Shown: positions 52,999 through 61,042 of the stretch, piece by piece | Position numbering within the stretch: position 1 is the first letter of the stretch | How the letters are laid out: each line of letters starts with the position of its first letter | DNA from: an uncultured Burkholderiales bacterium | GTDB taxonomy: Bacteria; Pseudomonadota; Gammaproteobacteria; Burkholderiales; Burkholderiaceae_C | Direction of reading: 5' to 3' | Length of the DNA stretch: 64,000 bases | Assembly: GCA_945952065.1 (NCBI GenBank) | Contig: CAMFGY010000004.1 | Coordinates: 186,001-250,000 of the forward strand | Translations under genes and position numbers: made by a program | The notes under the pieces: generated by a model | What the model was told of the DNA's origin: nothing | Databases searched by the model: none | Seen by the model: only the letters and a program-made list of their open reading frames with translations

Positions 52999-55230
52999 TC
53001 AGCGTCTGCCGCCGCGTGTTTGCCACAGCGGCTTTTTGCCCTTGAGGTGGCGCTCGATGCCATCGTTCAGGCGGCTGCGCAAATCCACCACCGCGTCGAC
53101 CTGACCATAGACGCCGGGAAAGCGCAGATCCAGCCACAGCCACAAAGTGCAGGAGCGCAGCGCTTGTTCCATGCGGTCGAGTCGGCTGTGTTCGTCCACA
53201 TCTTGTAGGAACCAGGGCGAGCCAGCGCTGCCGCTCAGGGCGTGGCGGTGCGTCCAGTCCAAGAACTCCTGCAGCTGCGCATCGGTGCGGGTGTCCACCG
53301 GCGCCTGTGCACAAATGAAGCGCTGCTTCAGCGTCAGGCCCTTGGCGCTGCGGTCCAACGCAGCCGCCAGCTCCAACATTTGCTCCAACTCCGCCACCGC
53401 GAAGTGGGCATCATCCAAGCGTAGTTGCTCCATGAACACGCCCAGCACGGCGCGCAACTGCGTCAGACCCAGGCGCTCGGCAATCGTACTGACATGCCAC
53501 CAATTGGGCGCCACCGCAGCCTTGAAGTCACGCGGCGCGCGCGGTGTTTTGGGCAGCAGCTCCTTGAGCGTGCGGGCCGCCTTGGCCTCGGCCTCACGCA
53601 GCACGCCGCAAAAGCCCTCGTCGTGCATGCCATAACGCCCGGCCCGACCGGCAATTTGGTGCACCTCGGAGACGCTCAGGTCGCGGTCGCCCTGGCCGTC
53701 GAATTTGCTCATGGTGCTGAACAAGACCCGTCGGATCGGCAGGTTCAAACCCATGCCGATGGCATCGGTGGCCACCAGGATTTGGCTGGCGCCATTGGCA
53801 AAACGCTCGGCTTCGCGGCGCCGCACCTCGGGCGGCAAGGCGCCGTAAATCACCGAGACCGGGTGCCCCGCGGCAGCAATTTGATCGCGCAGCATCAAGA
53901 CCTCGCGGCGACTGAAAGCCACCACCGCATCGCCTTTTTTCAGGCTGGCAATCGGCACAGGTGCCGGTAGCAGCTGCACCTCTTGCTTGCGCTCGAAATG
54001 CCTGACCGTGCAGCGCTCACCGCACAAGCCCAAGAGGTTTTCAATCGCCGGCACCGCGTAGGCCGAGCAAATGATGATCAGCTCATTGGCCGGCACCGCC
54101 ACGATGGCCTGGGTCCAGGCCCAGCCGCGGTACAGGTCGAACAGCATCTGCGCTTCATCGATCACCGCCACGTCAATGGGCTGGGTGGTGTTGACCATCT
54201 CGATGGTGCTGGAGACCACCCGCGCGCCCTCGGCGGGCACATTCTCTTCGCCGGTCAGCAGCGAACAAGGCACGCCGCGGCCGACCAGACGGTCGCGCCC
54301 TTCCAAGGCCAGCAGGCGCAGCGGTGCCAAGTAGGCGCCATCATGCGCTTGGGCCAGTCGCTCAAAGGCTGCATGGGTCTTGCCGCTGTTGGGCGGGCCG
54401 ACGTACAGCGTCACCGAGCGCTGCAAATTGCGCGCGGTGTCAAAGGTGTCGGGGTAGCCCTGGAAGGCCAGCTCATGGTTCAGCCCGGCCAGGGCATTGA
54501 GCTCGGCCACGCGGCGTTCCCAGCGGTCTTGAGCGCGGGTGCAGCCGGCCTTGAGTTCTGCCAAGGCTTGCGGCGTGGCGCACTCGGCCTGCAAACGCGG
54601 CAGCAACGACGCCAGATGCTCGCTGTGGCCCGAAGCGCTGCGCGCCAGCAATTGATCCAAGTGGCGCTGCAACTCGTCGGCATGGGCATAAGGCGGCTGT
54701 GGGCCGAGGGCGGCCAACAAGGCTTCTTTGTTCCCGTCGCGGAAGAAGTCCCAAACCGGGCCGGCGTCCACGGCCACCCGATAAGCCACCGGAACGGCCC
54801 AGCCAGCTTGCGAGAGCTTCAGGCTGTGGCTGCACAAGCGTTCCCAGCGTAGCCCGAAGCGGCTGATGCCGGCCGCTTCGAGTTGGCCCAAGCGTTGCTG
54901 CATCAAGGCGCGAACCGCAGGCGCGGTGCCAATCACATCCAAGTGGCGCAGGGCCACTTCGATCAAGTCGGGCGCGATCCAGCGGCTGGGCCGCGCGCCC
55001 GGCACGGCTTTTTGCAAGAGGATCAGGCCGAGCTTGTCCAGCCGCTCTTCTTGGCGCTTGAGGTCTTTGTCCTCGTCATCAAAGTCTTCCGGGGTGCAGA
55101 CTTGCGGCAGCTGATAGGCGGCTTGGCGCACGCGCAGCAGCATGTCGGCGTCCACCCCGGCGGGCAGACGTTGCAGGTGGCGGGGGTTGGGCAGAGCCGG
55201 CACAGGTTTGGGAGCGGCCGTCGGGCTCAT
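52999..55230 (-). CDS. Suv3-like RNA helicase
   Basis: A 743-residue superfamily 2 helicase of the Suv3 type. Motif I is GPPNSGKT at about residues 278-285, motif II DEAQ at 358-361, then VAFSRREVLML, VIYGALPPEVRRREAERF, VATDAIGMGLNLP and HQIAGRAGRYG (motif VI). The first 260 residues are a family-poor helical extension. Suv3 unwinds structured RNA with exoribonuclease partners in mitochondria; a bacterial degradosome role is inferred. The ATG at 55230 is used; an earlier start at 55275 is possible. Confidence 0.9.
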   Translation of the reverse strand: MSPTAAPKPVPALPNPRHLQRLPAGVDADMLLRVRQAAYQLPQVCTPEDFDDEDKDLKRQEERLDKLGLILLQKAVPGARPSRWIAPDLIEVALRHLDVIGTAPAVRALMQQRLGQLEAAGISRFGLRWERLCSHSLKLSQAGWAVPVAYRVAVDAGPVWDFFRDGNKEALLAALGPQPPYAHADELQRHLDQLLARSASGHSEHLASLLPRLQAECATPQALAELKAGCTRAQDRWERRVAELNALAGLNHELAFQGYPDTFDTARNLQRSVTLYVGPPNSGKTHAAFERLAQAHDGAYLAPLRLLALEGRDRLVGRGVPCSLLTGEENVPAEGARVVSSTIEMVNTTQPIDVAVIDEAQMLFDLYRGWAWTQAIVAVPANELIIICSAYAVPAIENLLGLCGERCTVRHFERKQEVQLLPAPVPIASLKKGDAVVAFSRREVLMLRDQIAAAGHPVSVIYGALPPEVRRREAERFANGASQILVATDAIGMGLNLPIRRVLFSTMSKFDGQGDRDLSVSEVHQIAGRAGRYGMHDEGFCGVLREAEAKAARTLKELLPKTPRAPRDFKAAVAPNWWHVSTIAERLGLTQLRAVLGVFMEQLRLDDAHFAVAELEQMLELAAALDRSAKGLTLKQRFICAQAPVDTRTDAQLQEFLDWTHRHALSGSAGSPWFLQDVDEHSRLDRMEQALRSCTLWLWLDLRFPGVYGQVDAVVDLRSRLNDGIERHLKGKKPLWQTRGGRR

Positions 55231-55462
55231 GGGTGTTTCTTTTTTTGATTCGTTCACACCCGAAGTGGACCACATCTGGCTGGGCGATCTGTGTCAGCTC
55301 GTCAGGAGCCGATTGACTTGAGTCATTGACCTTTCGCGCCAGATCGGCGGAAATAGCGCCTGCCCACAAGGCCTAAGCCTGAAATTCAGCGCAATCAAGC
55401 GTTGAGCTGCAATGATCCAGGCGAGCTTGCCGGGCCAACAAAACAAAAGGAAGGACCTGGCG

Positions 55463-56416
55463 ATGCGACAGCCCAAAATTGTCATCATCGGCGCCGGCTT
55501 GGTAGGCGGCTCCGCGGCTTTGTTTTGCGCACAGGCGCTACCGAGCGCGCAAATTGTGCTGGTCGATATGGAGAAAGTGCGCTCCGAAGGTCAGGCCATG
55601 GACCTCTCGCATGCCGCTGCGTTTTGGGGTCATGACCGCTTCATTGCCGGTGACTATGCCGACGCAAGGGACGCAGACATTGTGGTCATCACCGCAGGCG
55701 CGGGCGTGAAGCCAGGGCAGACGCGGCTCGATTTGATCGAGGTGAACGCCCGCATCATGGCCGATATCGTGGACCAAGTGGCACCACTGGCTCCGCAGGC
55801 CATCTATGTCGTGGCCGCCAATCCTTGTGATGTGCTGGCCCATGTGGCCCTGGTGCGCGCGGGCGTGCCGCGGGAGCGCGTCATCAGCACCGGCACGGCT
55901 TTGGACACCGCGCGTTTTCGCACGCTGCTGGCTGACCGACTCAATATCGTCGCCACGGCCATCCATGCCTATGTGATTGGTGAGCATGGCGAGTCGGCGC
56001 TGATCCATTGGTCGGGCGCCACCGTGGCTGGCATGCCCTTGGCCGACTTTCTGCAGCGCACCGGGCGTGAGATGGGCTCGGCCAGCCGCGACCTCTTGCT
56101 GCGCTCGGTGCATGAGTCCGCCAAGCAAATCAAGGAAGGCAAAGGCGCCACGCACTACGGCATTGCCAGCGGCATTGGCCGCATCTGCCATGCCCTGGTG
56201 ACCAACAGCAACCAAATTCTCTCGGTGGGCACGGTGCTGGATGATGTGGAAGGCGTGAACGAGGTCTGCCTCTCCCTGCCCATGGTGATCAATGGCCGCG
56301 GTGCCCAATTGCTGGCCTATCCGATGTTGGATGAGGTCGAGCGACAGGCCTTGCGGCGCAGCGCCGACATTGTCAAAGCCGCCACCGAGACCGCCTTGCG
56401 TGCTTTGCAACGCTGA
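55463..56416 (+). CDS. L-lactate/malate dehydrogenase family protein
   Basis: A 317-residue NAD-dependent 2-hydroxyacid dehydrogenase. NAD loop GAGLVGGSAAL at residues 10-20; catalytic set Arg88, Asn120, Asp148, Arg151 and His175 (GEHGES) matches the family. The specificity loop reads GAGVKPGQTR: the position that is Gln in LDH and Arg in MDH is Val82, so the substrate side chain is probably not simple. GGAAGGA precedes the ATG. Followed 47 bases later by a DASS transporter, suggesting uptake and oxidation of the same acid. Confidence 0.88.
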   Translation: MRQPKIVIIGAGLVGGSAALFCAQALPSAQIVLVDMEKVRSEGQAMDLSHAAAFWGHDRFIAGDYADARDADIVVITAGAGVKPGQTRLDLIEVNARIMADIVDQVAPLAPQAIYVVAANPCDVLAHVALVRAGVPRERVISTGTALDTARFRTLLADRLNIVATAIHAYVIGEHGESALIHWSGATVAGMPLADFLQRTGREMGSASRDLLLRSVHESAKQIKEGKGATHYGIASGIGRICHALVTNSNQILSVGTVLDDVEGVNEVCLSLPMVINGRGAQLLAYPMLDEVERQALRRSADIVKAATETALRALQR

Positions 56417-56463
56417 GCTTTTAGCGCCGATTGATCGTTCAGTTCATCAATGGAAAGCAAACC

Positions 56464-57966
56464 ATGAGTGCAAATCAGCAGCCTTCGGCAGCAGCCCCTG
56501 CTGCGGCCCCTGCCCCCGCCAAACCCTTCCCCGTGGCCGTGCTGGTCGCGCTGGCGGTGGCTTTGGTGATCGGGCTTTTACCCACGCCTGAGGGCTTGAA
56601 TCCTTCCGGTCAAAGAACCCTGGCGATTCTGTCCTTTGCGGTCATCGTCTGGCTCACAGAAGCCTTGGACTACGCCACCTCCTCGGTCTTGATCGTGGCC
56701 TTGATGGCGCTGGCCTTGGGCAGTGTGCCCATGGGTGCCAGCGGTGATGCCATGGGGCATGCCAAGGCCTTGGGGCTGGGTCTCTCGGGCTTTGCCAATT
56801 CGGCCCTGGCCCTGGTGGCGGCGGCGCTGTTTTTGTCTGTGGCCATGACGGCCACCGGCTTGGATCGGCGCATCGCCTTTTTGACACTCAATCGGGTGGG
56901 CACCAGCGCCAAAGGGGTCTTGATTGGCGCCATTGTGGTGACCATTATTCTGTCGATGATGGTGCCCTCGGCCACGGCGCGGGTGGCCTGCGTGGTGCCC
57001 ATCATGCTGGGCATCATCAATGCGTTCGGCGTGGACAAACGCTCCATGTTTGCGGCCTCCACCATGGTGGTGGTGGCGCAAGGCACCAGCATTTGGAACA
57101 TCGGCATCATGACCGCAGCGGCCCAGAACATGCTGACCCTGGGCTTTATGCAAAAGGCCTTGAAGGATGCGCCGTCCTGGGGTGAGTGGTTGCTGGCGGG
57201 GGCGCCTTATGCGATTGCCATGTCGGTGGTCATGTTTGTGGTGGTGCGTTGGTTGATGCCACCCGAGAAAGAAAACATCGAAGGCGGCAAGGAAGCGGTG
57301 CGCAAAGCGATTGCTGAGATGGGCCCGATGAGTGGGCCAGAGTGGCGGGTGCTGGCCGTGGTGCTGGGGCTGGTGGGCTTTTGGATGACGGAGAAAAACC
57401 TGCACGACATTGACACCACCACCGTCACCATCGTGGGCTTGGCTTTGCTGCTCTTGCCCAAGGTCGGCGTGATGACTTGGGCTCAGGTGCAAAAGCTGGT
57501 GCCCTGGGGGACCATCGTGGTCTTCGGCGTTGGCATCAGCTTGGGCACCGCCTTGCTCGACACCAAGGCCGCCATGTGGCTGGCCGACTATGTGGTGAAG
57601 GCCTTGCACCTGGAAAGCCTGGGGCCTTTTGGCATTTTTGCGGGTCTGTCGCTGTTCTTGATTCTGATTCACGTCGGCTTCGCCTCGGCCACTTCGCTGA
57701 CCTCGGCGCTGATCCCGATTTTGATTGCCGTGCTGCAACGTCTGGGCGGCGACCTCAACGTCATGGGCCTGACCATGCTGCTGGGATTTGTCGTCAGCTT
57801 TGGTTTCATCTTGCCCATCAATGCGCCGCAGAACATGGTGTGCCTGGGCACCGAAACCTTCACCAGCAAGCAGTTCACCAAGGTGGGCATCTGGCTGACC
57901 GTGATTGGCTATGCCTTGCTGCTGCTGTTTGCGCTGACGTGGTGGAAGTACCTGGGCTATGTTTGA
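56464..57966 (+). CDS. DASS (SLC13) family anion:sodium symporter
   Basis: A 500-residue membrane protein with about 12 segments. After an alanine/proline-rich N terminus, WLTEALDYATSSVLIV, MMVPSATARVACVVPI and SFGFILPINAPQNMVCLGTE are typical of the DASS family (the two SNT-like motifs are SATARVA and NAPQNMV). Members carry dicarboxylates, tricarboxylates or sulfate with sodium. With the upstream dehydrogenase it likely takes up malate or a related hydroxy acid. Confidence 0.9.
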   Translation: MSANQQPSAAAPAAAPAPAKPFPVAVLVALAVALVIGLLPTPEGLNPSGQRTLAILSFAVIVWLTEALDYATSSVLIVALMALALGSVPMGASGDAMGHAKALGLGLSGFANSALALVAAALFLSVAMTATGLDRRIAFLTLNRVGTSAKGVLIGAIVVTIILSMMVPSATARVACVVPIMLGIINAFGVDKRSMFAASTMVVVAQGTSIWNIGIMTAAAQNMLTLGFMQKALKDAPSWGEWLLAGAPYAIAMSVVMFVVVRWLMPPEKENIEGGKEAVRKAIAEMGPMSGPEWRVLAVVLGLVGFWMTEKNLHDIDTTTVTIVGLALLLLPKVGVMTWAQVQKLVPWGTIVVFGVGISLGTALLDTKAAMWLADYVVKALHLESLGPFGIFAGLSLFLILIHVGFASATSLTSALIPILIAVLQRLGGDLNVMGLTMLLGFVVSFGFILPINAPQNMVCLGTETFTSKQFTKVGIWLTVIGYALLLLFALTWWKYLGYV

Positions 57967-58054
57967 GCGCTGGCCGCTTCTTCGTTCCTAGGGATGTTGG
58001 CCGGCACGGCTTGTCCGCACACTCGCAGCACCAAGCCTCCAAAGGACAAGCCTC

Positions 58055-58852
58055 ATGCTGTTTCCCGGACACACCATCAAGGCGGGCGAAGCCGATGCAA
58101 CCGTCGTCAAGGCGCTCAAGGCCCAGTTGAACCGGGTCTTGAACCTGGCTCAAGAGCCGAGTTTGCGCCTGGATGAAAACGAAGGCACCTTTGGCGCCAA
58201 GATGCGTCAAGTGGTCAAGCTTTTTCAGGCCCGCCATGTGGACCCCGAGGGCCGTCCTCTGAAGCAAGATGGTGAGGTGGGGGCCATCACCTGGTCGGTG
58301 CTGTTCGGCCAGCAAAGCGTGCCCCAGGCCGGCAGCGCCATCGATCCGCTGTTGGCCGCGGTGATCCAGGTCGCCCAAGGGGAACTGGCTCGCCGGGTGC
58401 GCGAACAGCCGCCCAATTCCAATCGCGGCCCAGACGTGGAGAAATACCTCGCCAGTGTGGGCTTGGACGGGGGCTATTCCTGGTGTTGCGCCTTCACTTA
58501 CTGGTGCTTCCAACAGGCGGCCACCCAGCTGCGGCGTCGCAACCCCATGGTTCGAACCGGCGGCTGCCTCAAGCATTGGCAAGATGCACCGAGCCAAGGC
58601 GCTCAGCTGATTTCAGCGGCTGCCGCGCAGGCCAATCCGGCGCTGCTGCGCCCCGGCATGTTGTTCATCATGGACCATGGCAAGGGCCTGGGGCACACCG
58701 GCCTGATCGTCAATGTCAATGGCGGCCTGCTCAACACCATTGAAGGCAATACCGATGCCAGCCGCACCCGCGAAGGCGGTGGGGTGTACGCCTTGGTGCG
58801 CAAGCTCAGCGAAATCAACAAGGGCTATATCAACTACGCCGGCTTGGCCTGA
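58055..58852 (+). CDS. Peptidoglycan-binding / CHAP domain amidase
   Basis: A 265-residue protein with an N-terminal peptidoglycan-binding_1 domain (about residues 10-85: LDENEGTFGAKMRQVVKLFQ) and a C-terminal CHAP-like domain (about 105-260). Likely catalytic Cys144/145 in SWCCAFTYWC, His214 in GLGHTGLIV and Glu230/Asn232 in IEGNT. No signal peptide is obvious, so how it reaches the wall is unclear. It would cut peptide bonds of peptidoglycan. Confidence 0.85.
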   Translation: MLFPGHTIKAGEADATVVKALKAQLNRVLNLAQEPSLRLDENEGTFGAKMRQVVKLFQARHVDPEGRPLKQDGEVGAITWSVLFGQQSVPQAGSAIDPLLAAVIQVAQGELARRVREQPPNSNRGPDVEKYLASVGLDGGYSWCCAFTYWCFQQAATQLRRRNPMVRTGGCLKHWQDAPSQGAQLISAAAAQANPALLRPGMLFIMDHGKGLGHTGLIVNVNGGLLNTIEGNTDASRTREGGGVYALVRKLSEINKGYINYAGLA

Positions 58853-58866
58853 GTGGCCCCAGCGCC

Positions 58867-59121
58867 TCAAGGCAGGGCTTTGTTGACGCTGTTGCTGCTG
58901 GTGTCGATGCCTTGCTTCAGTTGCTGGCGGCGCTTTTCGTAGTCTTCATAGCGCTCGCTGTTGCGCTTCATGCAGGCATTGCGGTCGCTCATGGACTGCA
59001 GCTTCTCGCATTGGCTGTGCGCGTTTTCCTGCCCGATGTCATAAAACACCGAGCAGCCGCTCAGCTGCGCGGCAAGGCCGGCAGACAAGGCCAGCAAAAA
59101 AAGGCTTGGGTTGGGTTTCAT
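58867..59121 (-). CDS. Small lipoprotein, unknown
   Basis: An 84-residue protein with a lipoprotein signal (LALSAGLAAQLSGC; lipidated Cys at about residue 23). The mature part is charged with two further cysteines (HSQCEKL, RNACMKR) and a coiled-coil-like end. Function unknown. Start at ATG 59121 with AGGA upstream. The longer frame to 59292 runs antisense into the GNAT gene and is rejected. Confidence 0.75.
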   Translation of the reverse strand: MKPNPSLFLLALSAGLAAQLSGCSVFYDIGQENAHSQCEKLQSMSDRNACMKRNSERYEDYEKRRQQLKQGIDTSSNSVNKALP

Positions 59122-59173
59122 GAGACAGATCCTGGCTGAATCGATGAGGCCAGCAAGTATGGCAGTGCGCGGC

Positions 59174-59650
59174 TCAGCCCCTGCGGTCGAGGCGCTTTTC
59201 CATCCGTGCATTGCGCATGGCTTGGCCGCGAAAGAAAAACACTTGTTGCTCTTGCAGGCTGAAGCCGCAGCGTTGATAAAAACCTTGGGCACTCAGGCTG
59301 ACATCGGAGAACAGTTGCTCGATGCCGCGTTCTTTGGCACTGGCATGAATGCGCGCCATCAGCGCCGTGGCCACGCCGATGCGTTGCGCCCGCGCCGACA
59401 CAAAAAAATGGTCGATGTAGCCGCTGTCTTGCAGATCGGCGTAGCCCACGATGTCGCCCTCGCGCAGCGCCACAAAGGGCTGGATGCCTTGGATGCGCTC
59501 GGCCCAGCGTTGTGGGTCGGTATCGCGCGGCGCCCAGGCCTCGATCACCTCTGGGCTGTAATGGGCCGAAGCGACTTCATGGACCGCGGAAAAAAACACC
59601 GGGAAGGTGGCGGCCTCGTCGCCCGATTGAAAGTCGCGGACTGTGATCAT
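59174..59650 (-). CDS. GNAT family N-acetyltransferase (YafP-like)
   Basis: A 158-residue acetyltransferase. ITVRDFQSGDEAATFPVFF starts the fold, IDHFFVSARAQRIGVATAL is the acetyl-CoA region and AQGFYQRCGFSLQEQQV is motif B. It resembles YafP-type stress GNATs, whose substrate is not settled. 52 bases before the lipoprotein gene in the same direction. Confidence 0.88.
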   Translation of the reverse strand: MITVRDFQSGDEAATFPVFFSAVHEVASAHYSPEVIEAWAPRDTDPQRWAERIQGIQPFVALREGDIVGYADLQDSGYIDHFFVSARAQRIGVATALMARIHASAKERGIEQLFSDVSLSAQGFYQRCGFSLQEQQVFFFRGQAMRNARMEKRLDRRG

Positions 59651-59770
59651 GGCGCTGCTGCTGACTCCAAGCGGGCTGTTCTTGTTGGCCCTATTTTGTT
59701 GGCGCTATTGTGTGCAGCGGTTGCGAGCGGCACCAAAAGTCACCCAGGGCCTTGGCTCGGGCGGGGCGCT

Positions 59771-60370
59771 TTACTTATCCGCCGCGCGCTCGCTCACCAA
59801 GCGCTGCATCAGCGCAAAGAAGCGGTCATAGAAAGCACCTGCGGGAATGGTCTCCGAGGCCACTTTCACCAAGGCTTCGTCGGAGGAAGACAGCGGCAGC
59901 GAGATCGAGCCAATGGCACTGACGCCGATGCTGGTCGAGTTGGGGCTCTTCTTCAGCGAGTAGCGGTCTTGCAGCGCGGAGACAAAGGCCGTGGTCAAGC
60001 GGTCGCCCTGGCCGTCGGGCACACACACCACATTGAAGTTGATTTCCACATGCACCTCGCCTTCGGGTTGGAAGCGCTTGCGGCCGTTGACGCGGCTTTT
60101 GTCCGGCAGGTCGCTGATCAAATAGCCCTGACTCAGCAAGGCGCGCCGAGCCGCTTCACAGGTCTCTTCGACATTGCCGTCAAACAGCCGGGAAAAAGTC
60201 TCCTCCGCCTGGAAGTTCTCGCGCAGATACACCTGCGACTTTGGCGGGGCCTTGTCATCGCTGGCAAACGGGGTGCGCAAACTCGAGCAGGCACTCAACA
60301 TCAGCAGCACGGCGGCCAAGCTGCCAAGGCGTTTCAAAACAGGGGAGATTTGGGCGGATCCGGTCGTCAT
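59771..60370 (-). CDS. DUF2242 lipoprotein
   Basis: A 199-residue DUF2242 protein. Signal with lipobox LMLSAC gives an outer-membrane lipoprotein. The body has RLFDGNVEETCEAARRALLSQGYLI and VHVEINFNVVCVPDGQGDR, conserved in Burkholderiales. Function unknown. The ATG at 60370 gives a normal signal peptide; the frame is open a further 21 codons. Confidence 0.85.
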   Translation of the reverse strand: MTTGSAQISPVLKRLGSLAAVLLMLSACSSLRTPFASDDKAPPKSQVYLRENFQAEETFSRLFDGNVEETCEAARRALLSQGYLISDLPDKSRVNGRKRFQPEGEVHVEINFNVVCVPDGQGDRLTTAFVSALQDRYSLKKSPNSTSIGVSAIGSISLPLSSSDEALVKVASETIPAGAFYDRFFALMQRLVSERAADK

Positions 60371-60534
60371 GGTCAGAAGGTCGGCTGCCACGGGGGCATC
60401 TGGGCGACCCGCGTGGCGCAGGCCGTCAGTCAAGGAACTGGTGGAACGGCATTATCGAGCCAAGCGTTGACTTGCTATGCTTGGGGCCACTTGCCGCGCG
60501 CCCAGCACTTCATTTTTCCGGACGGAGTTCCCGT

Positions 60535-61032
60535 ATGAAGCCTCTTGCGTTCAAGACCTTGATGGTGTTTTTGCTTTTGTGTGGACGCTGGGACTCGCCA
60601 TCGGCCAACGAGCGCAAAAGCACCGCGGAAGAGGCCGTGGCCTTGATGAAAAAAGCCCAGGACTATCTCAAGACCCATGGGCTGGAAAAGGCGGTGCTGG
60701 AGTTCAATAATCCAGCCAGCCCCTTCAACAGCAAGAGCGATATCAATCGCAATGGCGATCTGTATTTGTATTCGGTGGACCCGAAGGGCTTTCAAGTCAT
60801 CCACGGCATCAATCCGCGCATTCGTGGCACCAATAAATACGATATGCGCGATGTGGATGGCGTCTATCTGATTCGGGAATTTGTCCGCGTGTGTTTCGCC
60901 ACCCCAGAAGGCAAGGGCTGGGTCAATTACCGCTGGCCAAATCCGGTCAGCAAGCAGATGGAAGACAAGGCCGGTTATCTGGAGCGGGTGCCCGGCACCG
61001 ATCTTTGTTTGGGCACCGGCATTTACAAATAG
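60535..61032 (+). CDS. Exported single Cache-domain protein
   Basis: A 165-residue secreted protein with a signal peptide (about 1-24) and one Cache domain: AVALMKKAQDYLKTHG, RNGDLYLYSVDPKGFQVIHG and GKGWVNYRWPNPVSKQMEDK, with the final LCLGTGIY. Such proteins bind small ligands in the periplasm. It is convergent with, and 10 bases from, the large sensor kinase, so a signalling link is possible. Confidence 0.88.
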   Translation: MKPLAFKTLMVFLLLCGRWDSPSANERKSTAEEAVALMKKAQDYLKTHGLEKAVLEFNNPASPFNSKSDINRNGDLYLYSVDPKGFQVIHGINPRIRGTNKYDMRDVDGVYLIREFVRVCFATPEGKGWVNYRWPNPVSKQMEDKAGYLERVPGTDLCLGTGIYK

Positions 61033-61042
61033 CGCCCGGCCT

